From Ricordea florida (taxonomy: Eukaryota > Cnidaria > Anthozoa > Corallimorpharia > Ricordeidae): 64,000 bases of DNA. Positions 46,601 through 56,800 of this stretch are shown piece after piece. The stretch spans positions 13,333,651 through 13,397,650 of the forward strand of contig OX453275.1 of assembly GCA_949710005.1 (NCBI GenBank), read 5' to 3'. Made by a program: the position numbers and the translations under genes. The notes beneath the pieces were generated by a model. That model saw nothing but the letters and a program-made list of their open reading frames with translations. It was not told the DNA's origin and did not search any database. Position 1 is the stretch's first letter; each line of letters begins with the position of its first letter.

Positions 46601-46818
46601 CAGAGGGTGTGGCTTGTGATGACGAAGACAACATACTTGTATGCGACTATCACAACCACAGAGTGCAAGTTTTTCATTCTGGTGGAGAGTTTGTCAATAC
46701 ATTTGGGGGCTTTGGTGAGGACGAAGGCTGCTTCAGAAATCCATGTGGCATTGCTGTTACTAACGAGGGACACATAGTCGTCGTTGATAGTGGAAACAAT
46801 CGCATACAAATGTTCTAA
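40613..46818 (+). CDS. TRIM2/3/71-like RING-B-box-filamin-NHL protein, 749 aa, five exons
   Basis: Exons with matching phases: 40613-41218, 43590-44232, 44819-45016, 45706-46263, 46574-46818. Exon 1 encodes a C3HC4 RING (CPICLETYTTPKVLPCLHTFC...CPTC) and two B-boxes (CTNCEEQNRATSRCIEC; then CTIHDREVLKYFCETCDKPVC). Exon 2 encodes the coiled coil (ISPLKEAIEKVNETRKRL...). Exons 2-3 encode a filamin-type Ig repeat (DNDDGTFTVSYQPEARGPHQ, INGSPFAVNV). Exons 4-5 encode NHL repeats (PWDIAIDDENSNLIVSDCNN, HRVQVF and similar), the last closing with NNRIQMF. The length matches TRIM2/TRIM3 (about 744 aa). These proteins are cytoplasmic E3 ubiquitin ligases, some binding RNA through the NHL propeller. Orthology among TRIM2, TRIM3 and TRIM71 cannot be settled here because cnidarians have large lineage-specific sets. 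Confidence 0.92.
42288..42544 (-). mobile_element. PIF/Harbinger-like MITE, copy 2
   Basis: 257 bp, same GGGACGGACC termini, TAA duplications at 42285-42287 and 42545-42547. The interior is in reverse orientation relative to copies 1 and 3. Located in intron 1 of the TRIM-NHL gene. Confidence 0.8.
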
Positions 46819-47567
46819 GAAAACTTAAGTTATTACGAGAAAATGAAAAAGGAGCCGTTCCTCGAGTGATCGGACATCTAAACCTTTACCCTTCGACTAT
46901 TAGAGTACCATGTTTTTCCGCCCAGGAGATCGATGTGGTTTCGGCACCTTTACCACTGCGCGAAACCACGCCTTATGACCGATCGTTGCAAGGCCCCTAA
47001 GCAAAAATTGAATGTAGTGGTGTTGAGAGACCATTTTCTTACTATCTCGTTAAGCAATGTCTCCGGCAAAATTTCAACAACTTTATATTTGTGTCCATGT
47101 AATAGCTAATGGGAGAGTAGACAATGCAATTTATACTAAATCATTGAGGTCAATATTTGTATATAATTCCGATATAAATCTCAGTTTACGTGAATCTGAC
47201 CTTCTTCTCCTTGAACATAGTTTTACAGAATTATCTTATTTGTTCCTAATTCAAATGAAAAAGTCAACAAAAACTCAAACACACAATTTTCTTTTCCTCA
47301 ATTGATGTCATATTCATCGTACTTTGCGAAAATAATACGAATGCCTGTTGCTAAGTTTTTTTTAAATGTTGAAGAAGTTTTACAAGGTGGAAGTGTTGGT
47401 TTTATAAAGAGAATTTTTGGACTTATTAATTAATGACACGTCAGGCATCGTGAATCCAATGCCACGATCAAGCATTCTCCGACGCTGCCTTATATTTTTA
47501 TGTTCGTTAATTTGCGCATGTGTGTATATTGCTGACACCTAAGTCCTGGCAGGCCCGGTCTACCTTA
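46819..47567. other. 3' flank of the TRIM-NHL gene; no gene seen
   Basis: AT-rich sequence with short frames only. Part of it is probably 3' UTR. No recognised repeat before the MITE at 47568. Confidence 0.4.
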
Positions 47568-47860
47568 GGGACGGACCATTAGAAAAGTGATGGGGGGGGG
47601 GGGGGTGGGGATTTTTCAGCTTGCACGAATTTTTTTTTCGCTCACTACTTGTGCAGGAATTTTTTTTTCAGGTGAACCCCTCTGCACGAATTTTTTTTAC
47701 TACGTGTGAAAAAGTCACAATTGGACCTTCCTTCTGCACGAATTTTTTTTTTACCTTCTTCCTTGCATGAATTTTTTTTTTTTGGCATTTTCCCTTGCAT
47801 GAATTTTTTTTGTTTTTTTCCCCACCCCCCCCCCCCATCACTTTTCTAATGGTCCGTCCC
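47568..47860 (+). mobile_element. PIF/Harbinger-like MITE, copy 3
   Basis: 293 bp with the best-preserved termini, GGGACGGACC and GGTCCGTCCC, flanked by TTA (47565-47567 and 47861-47863). Same orientation as copy 1; contains the GCACGAATTTTTTT units. Confidence 0.82.
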
Positions 47861-48023
47861 TTATCTGGAAAACTGGAAAAGTTTTATACGCCCGCAAACA
47901 ATGGGAGCTGGTCAGCTGAGAAAGGAAATGAGGGAGAATCAATCAAGGTTGTGTTAAAACTTAAGGGCTTAAGTAAAATTTGTATCAGTGTATTATATGA
48001 GGTATGACAAAAATAAAATGTAC

Positions 48024-50737
48024 ACTAGAAATACGACTCCCGCAAAAACCTCGCGAAGCTAGTTTTTGAAGAAGTCACAATGCTTTCATATTTTATTCTT
48101 TATTTCTTTTTATATTTTATATTTATTTTTTATATCAGCGTACTCCCCATTATTTTATTTCTTATGCTGTGTTTGGTACACAATTAGTGACACCTGGTGC
48201 AAATTACATGATCAGTATACCGCTCAACACAGTGCTTAAAAATTGACCTTAATTTAGCTCTTTCACTGCCACTGAGATTGCACCAGAGGGAATAGAAGTA
48301 AAATTATTTATTATCTTGACAGGGAATACAGAGTCGATGAAGTATCACAATAATATTCACTTAACACAAATTGAAAATGATTGAAAATCTTTTGCAAGTG
48401 AAATCTTGAAGAGTTGATATGAATGCTTGTGTTTACCACGGTGTAAAAACCTGTGTTTTTTTTCTTTAGTTTTATTTTCTTAGTCTCTACTGCTTTGTCT
48501 TCTTTGTTGTACATCACTTTTGAACACAATATGTTCTTACACAGAGGATGAGTTGAATGCTCCAATTATTTTTTGTTTATGTTTTTTGGTTATAATTGCA
48601 TGAGATTCATTGTAAGAAGAATCTTCTGATTAGATATTTTATTGTCTACAGCAGTCATTATTTCATTCCCGGGTAACCACAATTGAGAGCATTATGAATA
48701 GTGCATGTTTTAATTTGTGTACTCTTTTCAGTTGCAATGGTACCCACAGTGGTAGATAGAAAAATTCCTCTTCCCTCAAAAGAGATGCCATATCAACAGA
48801 AGTGTGAGATACAATGTCACTACATAAAAAAAATTGGGGGTAAAACAATTGGATTCTACAAAAGCTTTGAATAAAGAAAATGGGTAAATCTAACGAGTTG
48901 ATTAAGTAAGTTATACCACCGTAAGGTAAAAAGGAGGTGCTGACGTTTCGAGCGTTAGCCCTTCGTCGGAGCGAAACTATCCCCACAATACTTGCTTTGA
49001 ATAAAGGTTTGGTAATAGTGAGTGCCAACTGTATAATATGTGGTTGTGCTATTTTTAGGTCATATCATAAAAACAATACATGTAAGAAAGAGTTATTGAA
49101 ATCTTAATATGTTCAAAAAGATTGCTGCACTACGTACTCCTGTAAGAAAATAATGTGAAATCAACATCAATCAGTCAAAAGTATATACCACATGAAAGTT
49201 TAATTGTGCTGTTACAGAAACAGGCAAAATATCCATACCCAACCATAGAATAGTATATTATTTTGAATATATGAAAATTTCTATTATAAAAACTGCAGAA
49301 GAAAGATTTAATAATTATAAGGACGGTATTTCATCGAAAAAGTCATGGCAGCCAGAGGTATTGAACTGTAACCAATGACATATAGTAACGAGAAGAACTA
49401 TCATTATATTATTATCATTATTATTATCATTACTATTATTATTACTGGTATTGATATTATTATTACTGTTATATTTTTTATGTTAAACATAATATATTTT
49501 TATGGGGTGGGATTCATGTCCTAATCTTGGTAAAGGTATTGTTACTCTGCTACTAAAAGCAATACAAAAATCTTCTTAATAGGCTTTCCATCAGAGGAGG
49601 CAGTAATCAAAACAGCTCCAAACAATACCATTTCTTCATAAAGGCTTAGAATCTAGTGCAGTCATTTGTCTATAAAGTTTGTGTGGAAAATCATTATTGA
49701 AAGCATAGGGCATTTAGGAAACTTGAAACACTTGTAACTACATACAGCACACTTGCAATGAATATATGAGAGAGATCATAAACATTTTGGCATTACAAAA
49801 TTTATTTTCTTCTTTATAAAGTTTTTCCAATGTAAAAGGTTAATTGCATGTTGTGGTTGTTATGAAATATTGATATTTGACATCATAAAAATAAAGTAAA
49901 CAGCAGAAAGTAACAAAGTTAATATGTTATGTCTAACTTTGCAAATTAAGGCTTGAATTAACATTTCATTTGTGAAAAAAGGGCAGGGGTTCTAGATAGC
50001 AATATTATCAGGGGAGAGGGGGTCATTGCACTCCTAGGTAAAACTGACCCATTGTGAAAAGGCTATGAAACTTGTTGTCTCTACGGTTTATTATTGAAAC
50101 CTTTCAATCAGAGAATACATACATATATATATATATAGCAAAGAGAAATACTACTCAGAATTCAGTAATGACATTTGCTTTATTTTGAAATGATCGCATT
50201 GATCACTGATAATATTGCAGAACCAGTACTTTATAGTGACACAGGGTATATATTCTGTTGAAAATGTTTAACATAATTGCTACATCAAGAAAATTTACAA
50301 TATTTTCACTGTTGCAATGATATCAGATCACATCGTTATAAATGATTGCTATAACAACTGCAACTCTCTGTGTTGGGAATTACTTCAAACTGGAAACGCT
50401 ATCGTTTTATTATGATAAAAACCTATTTACATTCTCTTATAATCTGTTGGTCGTCTTCCGATTCCGTTTTTAAACTAATAGAATTATTTTCCAGAGACAT
50501 CTCCAATCGTTGAAGTTGTTCTTACTCGGTGTCCCTTCTAAGTCGTTTTTCTAAATGTGGTACGCCAATATATTTTGTTATGTAATCGTTCACTCATGTC
50601 CTGTATTTCTATCAATAACACATTCAAATTCAAAACTAACTTGATTGAATTCCTGGTCCTTTTCCCTGCTGTTTCGTTTGCCTTTTTCTGGAGCGAGCAG
50701 TTGTTGTCTTGGCTGCGATGTCTGTTGTTATTCTCCC
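48024..50737. repeat. Tandem-duplicated unit, copy A, left part
   Basis: From CTAGAAATACGACTCCCGC (about 48027) to ATTCTCCC (50737) this is near-identical to 56801-59504, with scattered substitutions and indels. It continues after the inserted element at 56445. The same order of landmarks (an ATT-rich microsatellite, GGGGTGGGA.TCATGTCC, AGGGGAG.GGGGTCATTGC) occurs in both. An 84-codon minus-strand frame (48565-48311) exists in both copies but has no recognisable domain. Function unknown. Confidence 0.9.
48877..48993. mobile_element. 117-bp insertion with 13-bp target duplication in copy A
   Basis: Flanked by GCTTTGAATAAAG on both sides (48864-48876, 48994-49006). Copy B has a single GCTATGAATAAAG at the matching place (57641-57655). 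The insert contains ACCACCGTAAGGTAAAA and GCTGACGTTTCGAGCG, shared with the intronic element at 31341-31610. A 13-bp duplication suggests retroposition of a SINE- or Penelope-like fragment. Confidence 0.75.
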
Positions 50738-50766
50738 CACTGCAAAAAGTAGCATCCTTAATTAAG
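50738..50766 (+). repeat. Left terminal inverted repeat of the CACTG element
   Basis: CACTGCAAAAAGTAGCATCC then TTAATTAAG; first 14 bases are the exact inverse of the right terminus. Confidence 0.88.
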
Positions 50767-51409
50767 TGAAATGCTCACATTTAACGGGATTTTGCTCTGG
50801 AAGTAGTGACTTTATATCTCAAATAAGGGCAATTACCTCAAAATTGGATTTCACCTCTTAGATAATACACAGTTACTCTTAAAATAGGAGAGCACTCTTA
50901 ACAAAGCTCTAATTCCTTGTTTTGAGTACTTTAATACTAACCTTAGAGAACCCAAAACACTTAACTAAGTGCTTCAACTGTATGTTAAGTGACAGTCTTC
51001 TTAGACATAGTGTTCATTGCTTAACAAAATGTTTTAACACTAGTGAAAGGGAAGAAATGTCTCTTAAAGATTGATGAGTTCCTTAAGAAAGTGTTGTCAC
51101 ATTGACTAATCTCCTATCATTTATCTATTTTGAATCAAGGAAAAAATTGAACTACAACATATGCATTATTTTTTTATCCGAGATGCCTGATGATAACAAT
51201 AACTGCATTACTATATTACTTCACAAATAGAAGGGCCAGGAGTTCAGCCACCTAATTGTTTCTTAAAATTGAATATGCATTTTTCTTTGGTGCACACAAA
51301 ATATGTTTGAATGTGCTAAACTGAGCTGAAACTTAATTTTTATTTCTTAAGTTAATATGATACAAGGTACTACTACCTTTTGCACCCTGTAACAGCACTT
51401 ACCACTTAC

Positions 51410-51843
51410 CTTTCAATAAACAAAACCGCGCGTTCTCTGGAATGGTCTTCCAAATCTGCAGTTGGTATGGGTGTGTCATTTGATGCCGAGGTCAACTCAT
51501 GGGCCGGCACAATTTGTGGTACTGTAGTTTCGCAAGGCCCTGTGAAATCACATGCTACCTGTACATGTGGCTCTACTTCACTGTTTTGCTTGGTAGGAAC
51601 AATCAAGTATTGTCCGTCAGATGGCGGGTCCGAACGACCTTTGTAAATATCACTGTGCTTCCTTCGAACATGCTTATAAAAGCTGTTGTATTTTGAGTAA
51701 ATTTTACGGCAAGAAGTTGTATCACCAAGACCGCAGACAATTTGAAATTCATCGTCAGAATGCACTTGATTGAAGTGACTCAGTAGGATCCTCAGTGATA
51801 TCGCAGTGAAGACGCAGAAGTCGAATACACACCTCCACCCCAT
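51410..51843 (-). CDS. Zinc-finger first exon, possible remnant of the element's transposase gene
   Basis: ATG 51843 opens 144 codons to a good donor (AAAG|GTAAGT, 51410/51409). Two C2H2-like units are visible: CVFDFC...HFNQVH, and CGLGDTTSC...FYKHVRRKH, followed by an acidic/Pro-Ser-Thr-rich tail. Leaders of this shape precede TNP2-like proteins of fish and cnidarian CACTA elements, as far as I recall. The following 600 bp to the element end contain no matching exon, so the rest of the gene seems to have been lost. Transcribed away from the SAM-domain gene, with 133 bp between the two start codons. Confidence 0.5.
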
Positions 51844-51976
51844 CTCGGAAATAGTATAACCTTAACTTGACAGAGGATGGCGAAGGGAAATGACATAAAA
51901 TTATGCCACCTTTTTTCTGCTGTTCTTATATTCGGTGAGAAACTCAGCCTCGTTTTGAGAACCTCCTTGGTGAAAG

Positions 51977-54900
51977 ATGGCGGGGTTGGGAAGGATAGAT
52001 GTTATCCACCTGTCATCAACCGAGTTATCCCGAAAACTGAGGGAAGTGGGTTTGCCCAAAACCTTAACAGATGTATTAGAAGGTAAGGGTAAATGATGAA
52101 GTGCTTTTTTACACTGTTTCAGTCAGGTTCGTGCTGATTTACAATGTTATGCCTGCCTCACTCGTTTTCCCGCCATTTTCATTAACAACAGCAAAGGAGA
52201 TCAAAGGTTCTACACTGCTAATGTTGTGTGCAGAAGACATCAGATACGAACTAGAAGAATTAAGTGTGGAAGATCGAATTTTGCTTAGAAGTTTCCTTCG
52301 AGAGATTGTAAGTTTGACATGTTATAGCTATATTGGAATTGTCACGCATGCCATATCATTTTACAGGTGTTTTGTGAAAAAATGGAATCATTAAACTTAA
52401 TTTACATCTTTATGGAACATACCTTATAATTTAAAAGTATTTTTACGTGTTATTGGCTGTCCCAGTTCATTTTGACCTTGCAAAGAGTATTCCTCTGCTC
52501 TTTTAGAGGAAATCAGAAGAACTTGAAATAATTGAGTCAAAGACTTTAAGATCTCCAGTCGCATCAAGTGCTAGCTCCCTCAGTTCAACTACTGATACAG
52601 TGTACCTGAGATCCTCTGATTCAGATGTTTCATCTGACATTTCATTGGTAGACAAGAGCTCTGATGAGTTTTCGGATAGTCATAAGAGTAACAGAATTCA
52701 CCAAATGCATGTGAAACTCCCCAAAATTGGATCCTACAAACCACTGGACCTACCAAGTGACTTTGAACTCCCCAAACAGTTTGGCAGCAAAGTAGATAAG
52801 GTGTTGAAAGAATGCAAGTCTCCTGCATCTGTCTCTCAAGATGTGCAAAGAGCATTCGTCAGGCAGGTTACAGATCACTTGGAGACTGAAAATCCTCGTC
52901 CCAGTAGCAAGACTATAGAGTGGGTTGCATGGAAATATTGTTCTCTTTATCCAGGGCTGCGACAAGTCAATCCATTACAGTCCTTGTTGAAAGGTGATGA
53001 ATTGCCAACTGCCAGAGGAACTTTCAAGGAATGGGTAAGTGACTTACATCAACTTTTTCTGGCTTCTTCTCCATGTACCAGAACAGGTGACATAGCGTAT
53101 TGTTCCACCATTGTGTGCAAATTATTCAGTAACATCTTTTTTATTGTCTGACATTGGTTTATGTCATCTGTGCCAATACACGAAGTAGGAGCCCTCTTTG
53201 TTATTATACTCAGATCAGTAATGTTGATTGTGAAAACTGTATTATATGATTATGAGCAACACAGTCTTCTCAGGAATTTTGAAAGAATTACATTGCATCC
53301 TTTCATTATATACTTTAGTCACAATCTGTAGTATTGTTGTAAGGCTTATATTGGTTTCCAGGGTCTCCTAACAGAGAAAATACGACGTTCACTGGAAAAT
53401 AAACGTTATCAAGGAAAACGAAAGTCTCTGACCAATAATTGCCTTATTGTCAAAAGCCAAAAATTGGATACTGAGGAAGGTATGGTTTATGTTGCTGCCT
53501 CAAAATTGTTCTGTCCTCTCGTTCTTTACACTGTCTAAATTAAAACAAAGGATCTTAGTTCTCTTTAATGTTACACTTTGCTTACTAAAAAATATGAAAT
53601 AAATACAAAATTTATATTGTTGTGTGGGCTTGGCTGCACACTGTACTGTTGAAGTTTTCCTCTACCTTTACGTTGTACAAACAGTCCTTGGTACCCTTGG
53701 TTACCGTAATGAATTATGTGTTTGGCTTGTATGATTCTGTCATAAACTGCATTCAATATCCATGGTTATTTTAAACTTTAATACAGCTAACAACTGGAAA
53801 GCTTATAATCGTCTGAACAGTTTCACTGCAAGGTGAGATGATGTTTAGGGTTCATGCATCAGATTTTATTTTGTACAGGAACACAAGAAGTTGCTGTTGA
53901 TGATGATGCATCTCTGGCAAGGCACACTAAACGCCTGCAAGATGAACTAGGCAAAACTGTCTTGAACTTTGCTGTGATAGGAGACCTTATGACTGCAGAA
54001 TTTGCTTCCAGAAGAAAATTCATCAAAAGTCTAGATGCAAGAACAAGGGTACGAGAGACCCTCACAAAGTATCACATTCTCCATTCTGGTGACCAGGTAA
54101 AGTGAATATTATGACCTCGGTTAAAGCTCCATAGCTTTCTTAATTTTTTGTTGTGGTTTGGCAGTTGTTGAATTAACTCATGTATGTTTGGGTGGGCTTC
54201 TCCTTATGATGCTACCAAAGAAGTTTCCAATCACTTGTTGTTTGATTTTCTCAGCTATCAGGCGTAGTACAGTTTGGCAGAAAATACACATTGACACAAA
54301 ACTCTGCTTTTCATGTACTTTCAATTACTATCATGATATTGGTAAAAATTAATGATTTCTCATCTTTCTATTGGAAAAACACTAACAGGACAAATTTTCA
54401 TTCGTTAATTTTAGGATAGTTTGAAACTGCAAAACATTAACCCTTTCCCTCCTAAGAGTGATTATCGGTTTTATTCTGACTAATGCCAGATGATTTTACT
54501 TGTCACAGGGAGACCCCTTAGGGCTTAAAGGGTTAATATATTAAACCTATCTCTGTTATTTTCAGCTTGAAGAAGACCTCCTGAGGATTTTAAAACTGGA
54601 AAGGAAGGTAAAGAGCATAAAGGATGTGAAGGACATGTTAACCAACTGGAGGAATCAATGCAGTAGACTCAAAGGATACTTATCACAAAATTTCAGTGTG
54701 GAAGAAGATGAGGTTACTGGTATGTTACTTGAATGTTCTAAGTTGAATAGCTTGTCTTGTACAATACTGCTAAATAATTCAAAACCCTGTATTTACAATA
54801 AGAGTTTGAAGCTAAAAGTAAGTAGGCACTAGTGAAAAATGATGTTTGAACTGCCTTCTTTAGAATATTCTTTAGATGATGTCCTAATGAAGCATATAAA

Positions 54901-55671
54901 TAAAATATTCCAAACCAAGCTCAAGAAGAAGGGAATGCCTAAAGAGCCCTTATTTGTGTATTCTTGGAATGACGAGGTATAACACTTTTACCAGTTAAAG
55001 TTATATTCAACGTCCTTCACATAGGCCAGTGTCTTGACCTTGTTTCTGGTAGGTGGACAAGTCTCTAATTAAACTTGTCACATGCACACCTTTCAAATTT
55101 GTTTTTTTTGTTTTTGATACCCTAAGCTGAATGGGAATACCGTAACAATCCTGAACAGAATAAAATGGAAATGTATACCCACCTTTAAAAATCAAGGTTG
55201 GAGCTGGATTAAGGCCAATATGCACCATTTTCCAATCCTTGATTTGGATAATTTCCATTTACTATGTCCAAGATCATAGCTACATGTATAAGTCATTTGT
55301 TAGCTTACATTATTGTGCTGAATCATTCAATTACCTTTCAGGAGTCCTCATCAGATCTCCCTCCAAAGGAAAGGAATGAACCATACATTCTGATGCATGC
55401 CGAAGGGGATGATAACCCCTTTTCTCTTATGATTGGAGAACAGAAGTATTGTAGCGTAGAGAAAAGTAGCAATTCACTTGGACATGCAGTTATTCAACTG
55501 ATGGCCTTGTATTATGTGTTCCACTTTGAATACCCTCCAATATTCAGGAATGTGTTTCTTTTCCTCCAACAGTTTGTTTTGGGTGATCATGAACTCGAAG
55601 TCAATGCTCGTGTGATAAACAGTTACCATGAGTGCATTCAAAAATACCTAGTTTTTGCAAACTCTGTGTAA
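51977..55671 (+). CDS. SAM-domain protein resembling SAMD3-like family, 560 aa, eight exons, carried inside the CACTG element
   Basis: Exons with consistent phases: 51977-52082, 52192-52307, 52507-53034, 53362-53479, 53879-54096, 54566-54719, 54864-54976, 55342-55671. Residues 1-74 form a SAM domain (LSSTELSRKLREVGL, then IKGSTLLMLCAEDIRYEL and EDRILLRSFLREI). A Ser-rich linker, then LPSDFELPKQFGSKVDKVL and a module with WVAWKYCSLYPGLRQ, resemble the family annotated SAMD3-like in fish and cnidarians. The C-terminal part (LMIGEQKYCSVEKSSN...) is conserved-looking but without a named domain. The whole gene lies between the terminal repeats and is undamaged. An AATAAA is at about 55919. Whether it helps transposition or is captured cargo is unknown. 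Confidence 0.75.
54437..54536. mobile_element. TTAA-flanked MITE nested in a SAM-gene intron
   Basis: About 100 bp from TTAACCCTTTCCCTCCTAAG to CTTAAAGGGTTAA, a diverged relative of the two elements at 63307 and 63421. Lies in the intron before exon 54566, so it inserted into the larger element. Confidence 0.65.
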
Positions 55672-56415
55672 GAAAGCACTAGATGTCTGCTGTGAGTGTA
55701 GAATACCACATGTGTCTATCCATGTGATGAGATTTTGCAACGTTTTTAAAGTAACAATGTTCTTTGTGTAACAGTGAATTCAGTACAGTTCTGATTTTGT
55801 AATTTTTCTTGTTGAGATTTCTTTATTATAATTAGCGGAAGAGTTAGTGACATGTGGCTGCCATATTGCTGAATTACTCTTCCTTGTACTTCAACATTAC
55901 TGGTACTCATATTCATGGAATAAAACCACTTTCACATACAATAAGGATGTGATGTCTCACTTTCTTTTGGTTTGTTTATAATGACTTGGTTTTGCTCTCA
56001 AAAGTTGTGGAAAATGCTCTGAAATTAGGAGGAAACAAACCTTAAACTAGTGCAATTTTGGACCTTAGATGATACTTCATTATCACTTGGGAATGGAAAC
56101 GAACACAACTGACAGTAACATTTACTCAAAAAATATCCCCTCTTCACTACTTAATGTGTAGTTCACAAAAAATAGGAACTATCATACTCTTAAACAAGTG
56201 TATTCCTGCCCTTTTCTAATGAGGAAATGGTACTTAGTTAAGTGTACAATCTTCTTCTTATGAGGAGTTATTCTCCTAGGGTAAGATTGAAAACCCTTAG
56301 CTGAGGTATATGTCTACCCTTAACCTAAGGATTTAACACTTATCTTAGTGAATTTAACTCTTACCCCACGGACAGCAATTTAAGAGGTTTCCTCTTAAAA
56401 ATTAAGAGTTTTCAT
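55672..56415. other. 3' UTR and right subterminal region of the CACTG element
   Basis: Contains the polyadenylation signal at about 55919 and, from about 56200, short CTCTTA/CCTTA-type repeats and the inverted CACTTAACTAAGT at 56232-56244. These are plausible transposase-binding subterminal repeats. Confidence 0.5.
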
Positions 56416-56444
56416 CTTAATTAAGAGATATACTTTTTGCAGTG
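56416..56444 (-). repeat. Right terminal inverted repeat of the CACTG element
   Basis: Ends TACTTTTTGCAGTG at 56444, inverse of the left terminus, with CTTAATTAAG just inside. Confidence 0.88.
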
Positions 56445-56790
56445 CCTGCTGTCGTTTCTCTATCCCTGCTTTGAGTCGTGCTTTCTTCGTGTTCATTTTC
56501 ACGGTATTCGAACTTATTCGACGACGATCTCGTGCTAATATTTCTTGAATATCTCGGAGATCACCTTGCTGGGATGTACTTCCAGGACGAGTGAAATCGG
56601 TTTCCACAAAATTTACATTACTTTCAAAAAGGCATCACCGAATAATGGCGGAAATTCAGCAGTTCTCAAGTGCGTTAGTATTGCCAGGTAACCTGGCCTG
56701 CGAACGGACACCTTTAAAATATAGATATATATATTTATTATATCTGCAACCCTTGTATATGAGCAAACGCGCGCTCTGATTGGTTCCCTA
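56445..56790. repeat. Tandem-duplicated unit, copy A, right part (target of the CACTG insertion)
   Basis: Matches 59505-59790 and completes copy A. On the minus strand 56607-56445 encodes METDFTRPGSTSQQGDLRDI and then MNTKKARLKAGIEKRQQ, a coding-like, helix-prone stretch also present in copy B. In copy B the frame stops soon after the empty site. It may be the start of a broken gene or retroelement gag; not identified. Confidence 0.7.
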
Positions 56791-56800
56791 CTCATAGTAT

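Larger units (their letters stand above)
50738..56444. mobile_element. 5,707-bp CACTG-terminal (CACTA/EnSpm-like) element carrying genes, inserted into duplicated unit A
   Basis: Left end CACTGCAAAAAGTA (50738) matches the inverse of the right end TACTTTTTGCAGTG (ending 56444) exactly for 14 bp. Similarity continues through CTTAATTAAG to about 29 bp. A second inverted pair, CACTTAACTAAGT (50958 and 56244), sits about 200-220 bp from each end. The undivided copy B reads TCTCCCTGCTGTC (59499-59511), whereas copy A reads TCTCCC, element, CCTGCTGTC, so the target duplication is CC (2 bp). CACTG termini and a 2-3 bp duplication fit the CACTA/EnSpm group. It carries a zinc-finger exon and a complete SAM-domain gene, but no visible transposase catalytic exons. 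Confidence 0.85.

Noticed and set aside
48311..48565. 84-codon minus-strand frame also present at 57089-57343
   Set aside because: Conservation is explained by recent duplication of the whole unit; composition is low-complexity and no domain is visible.
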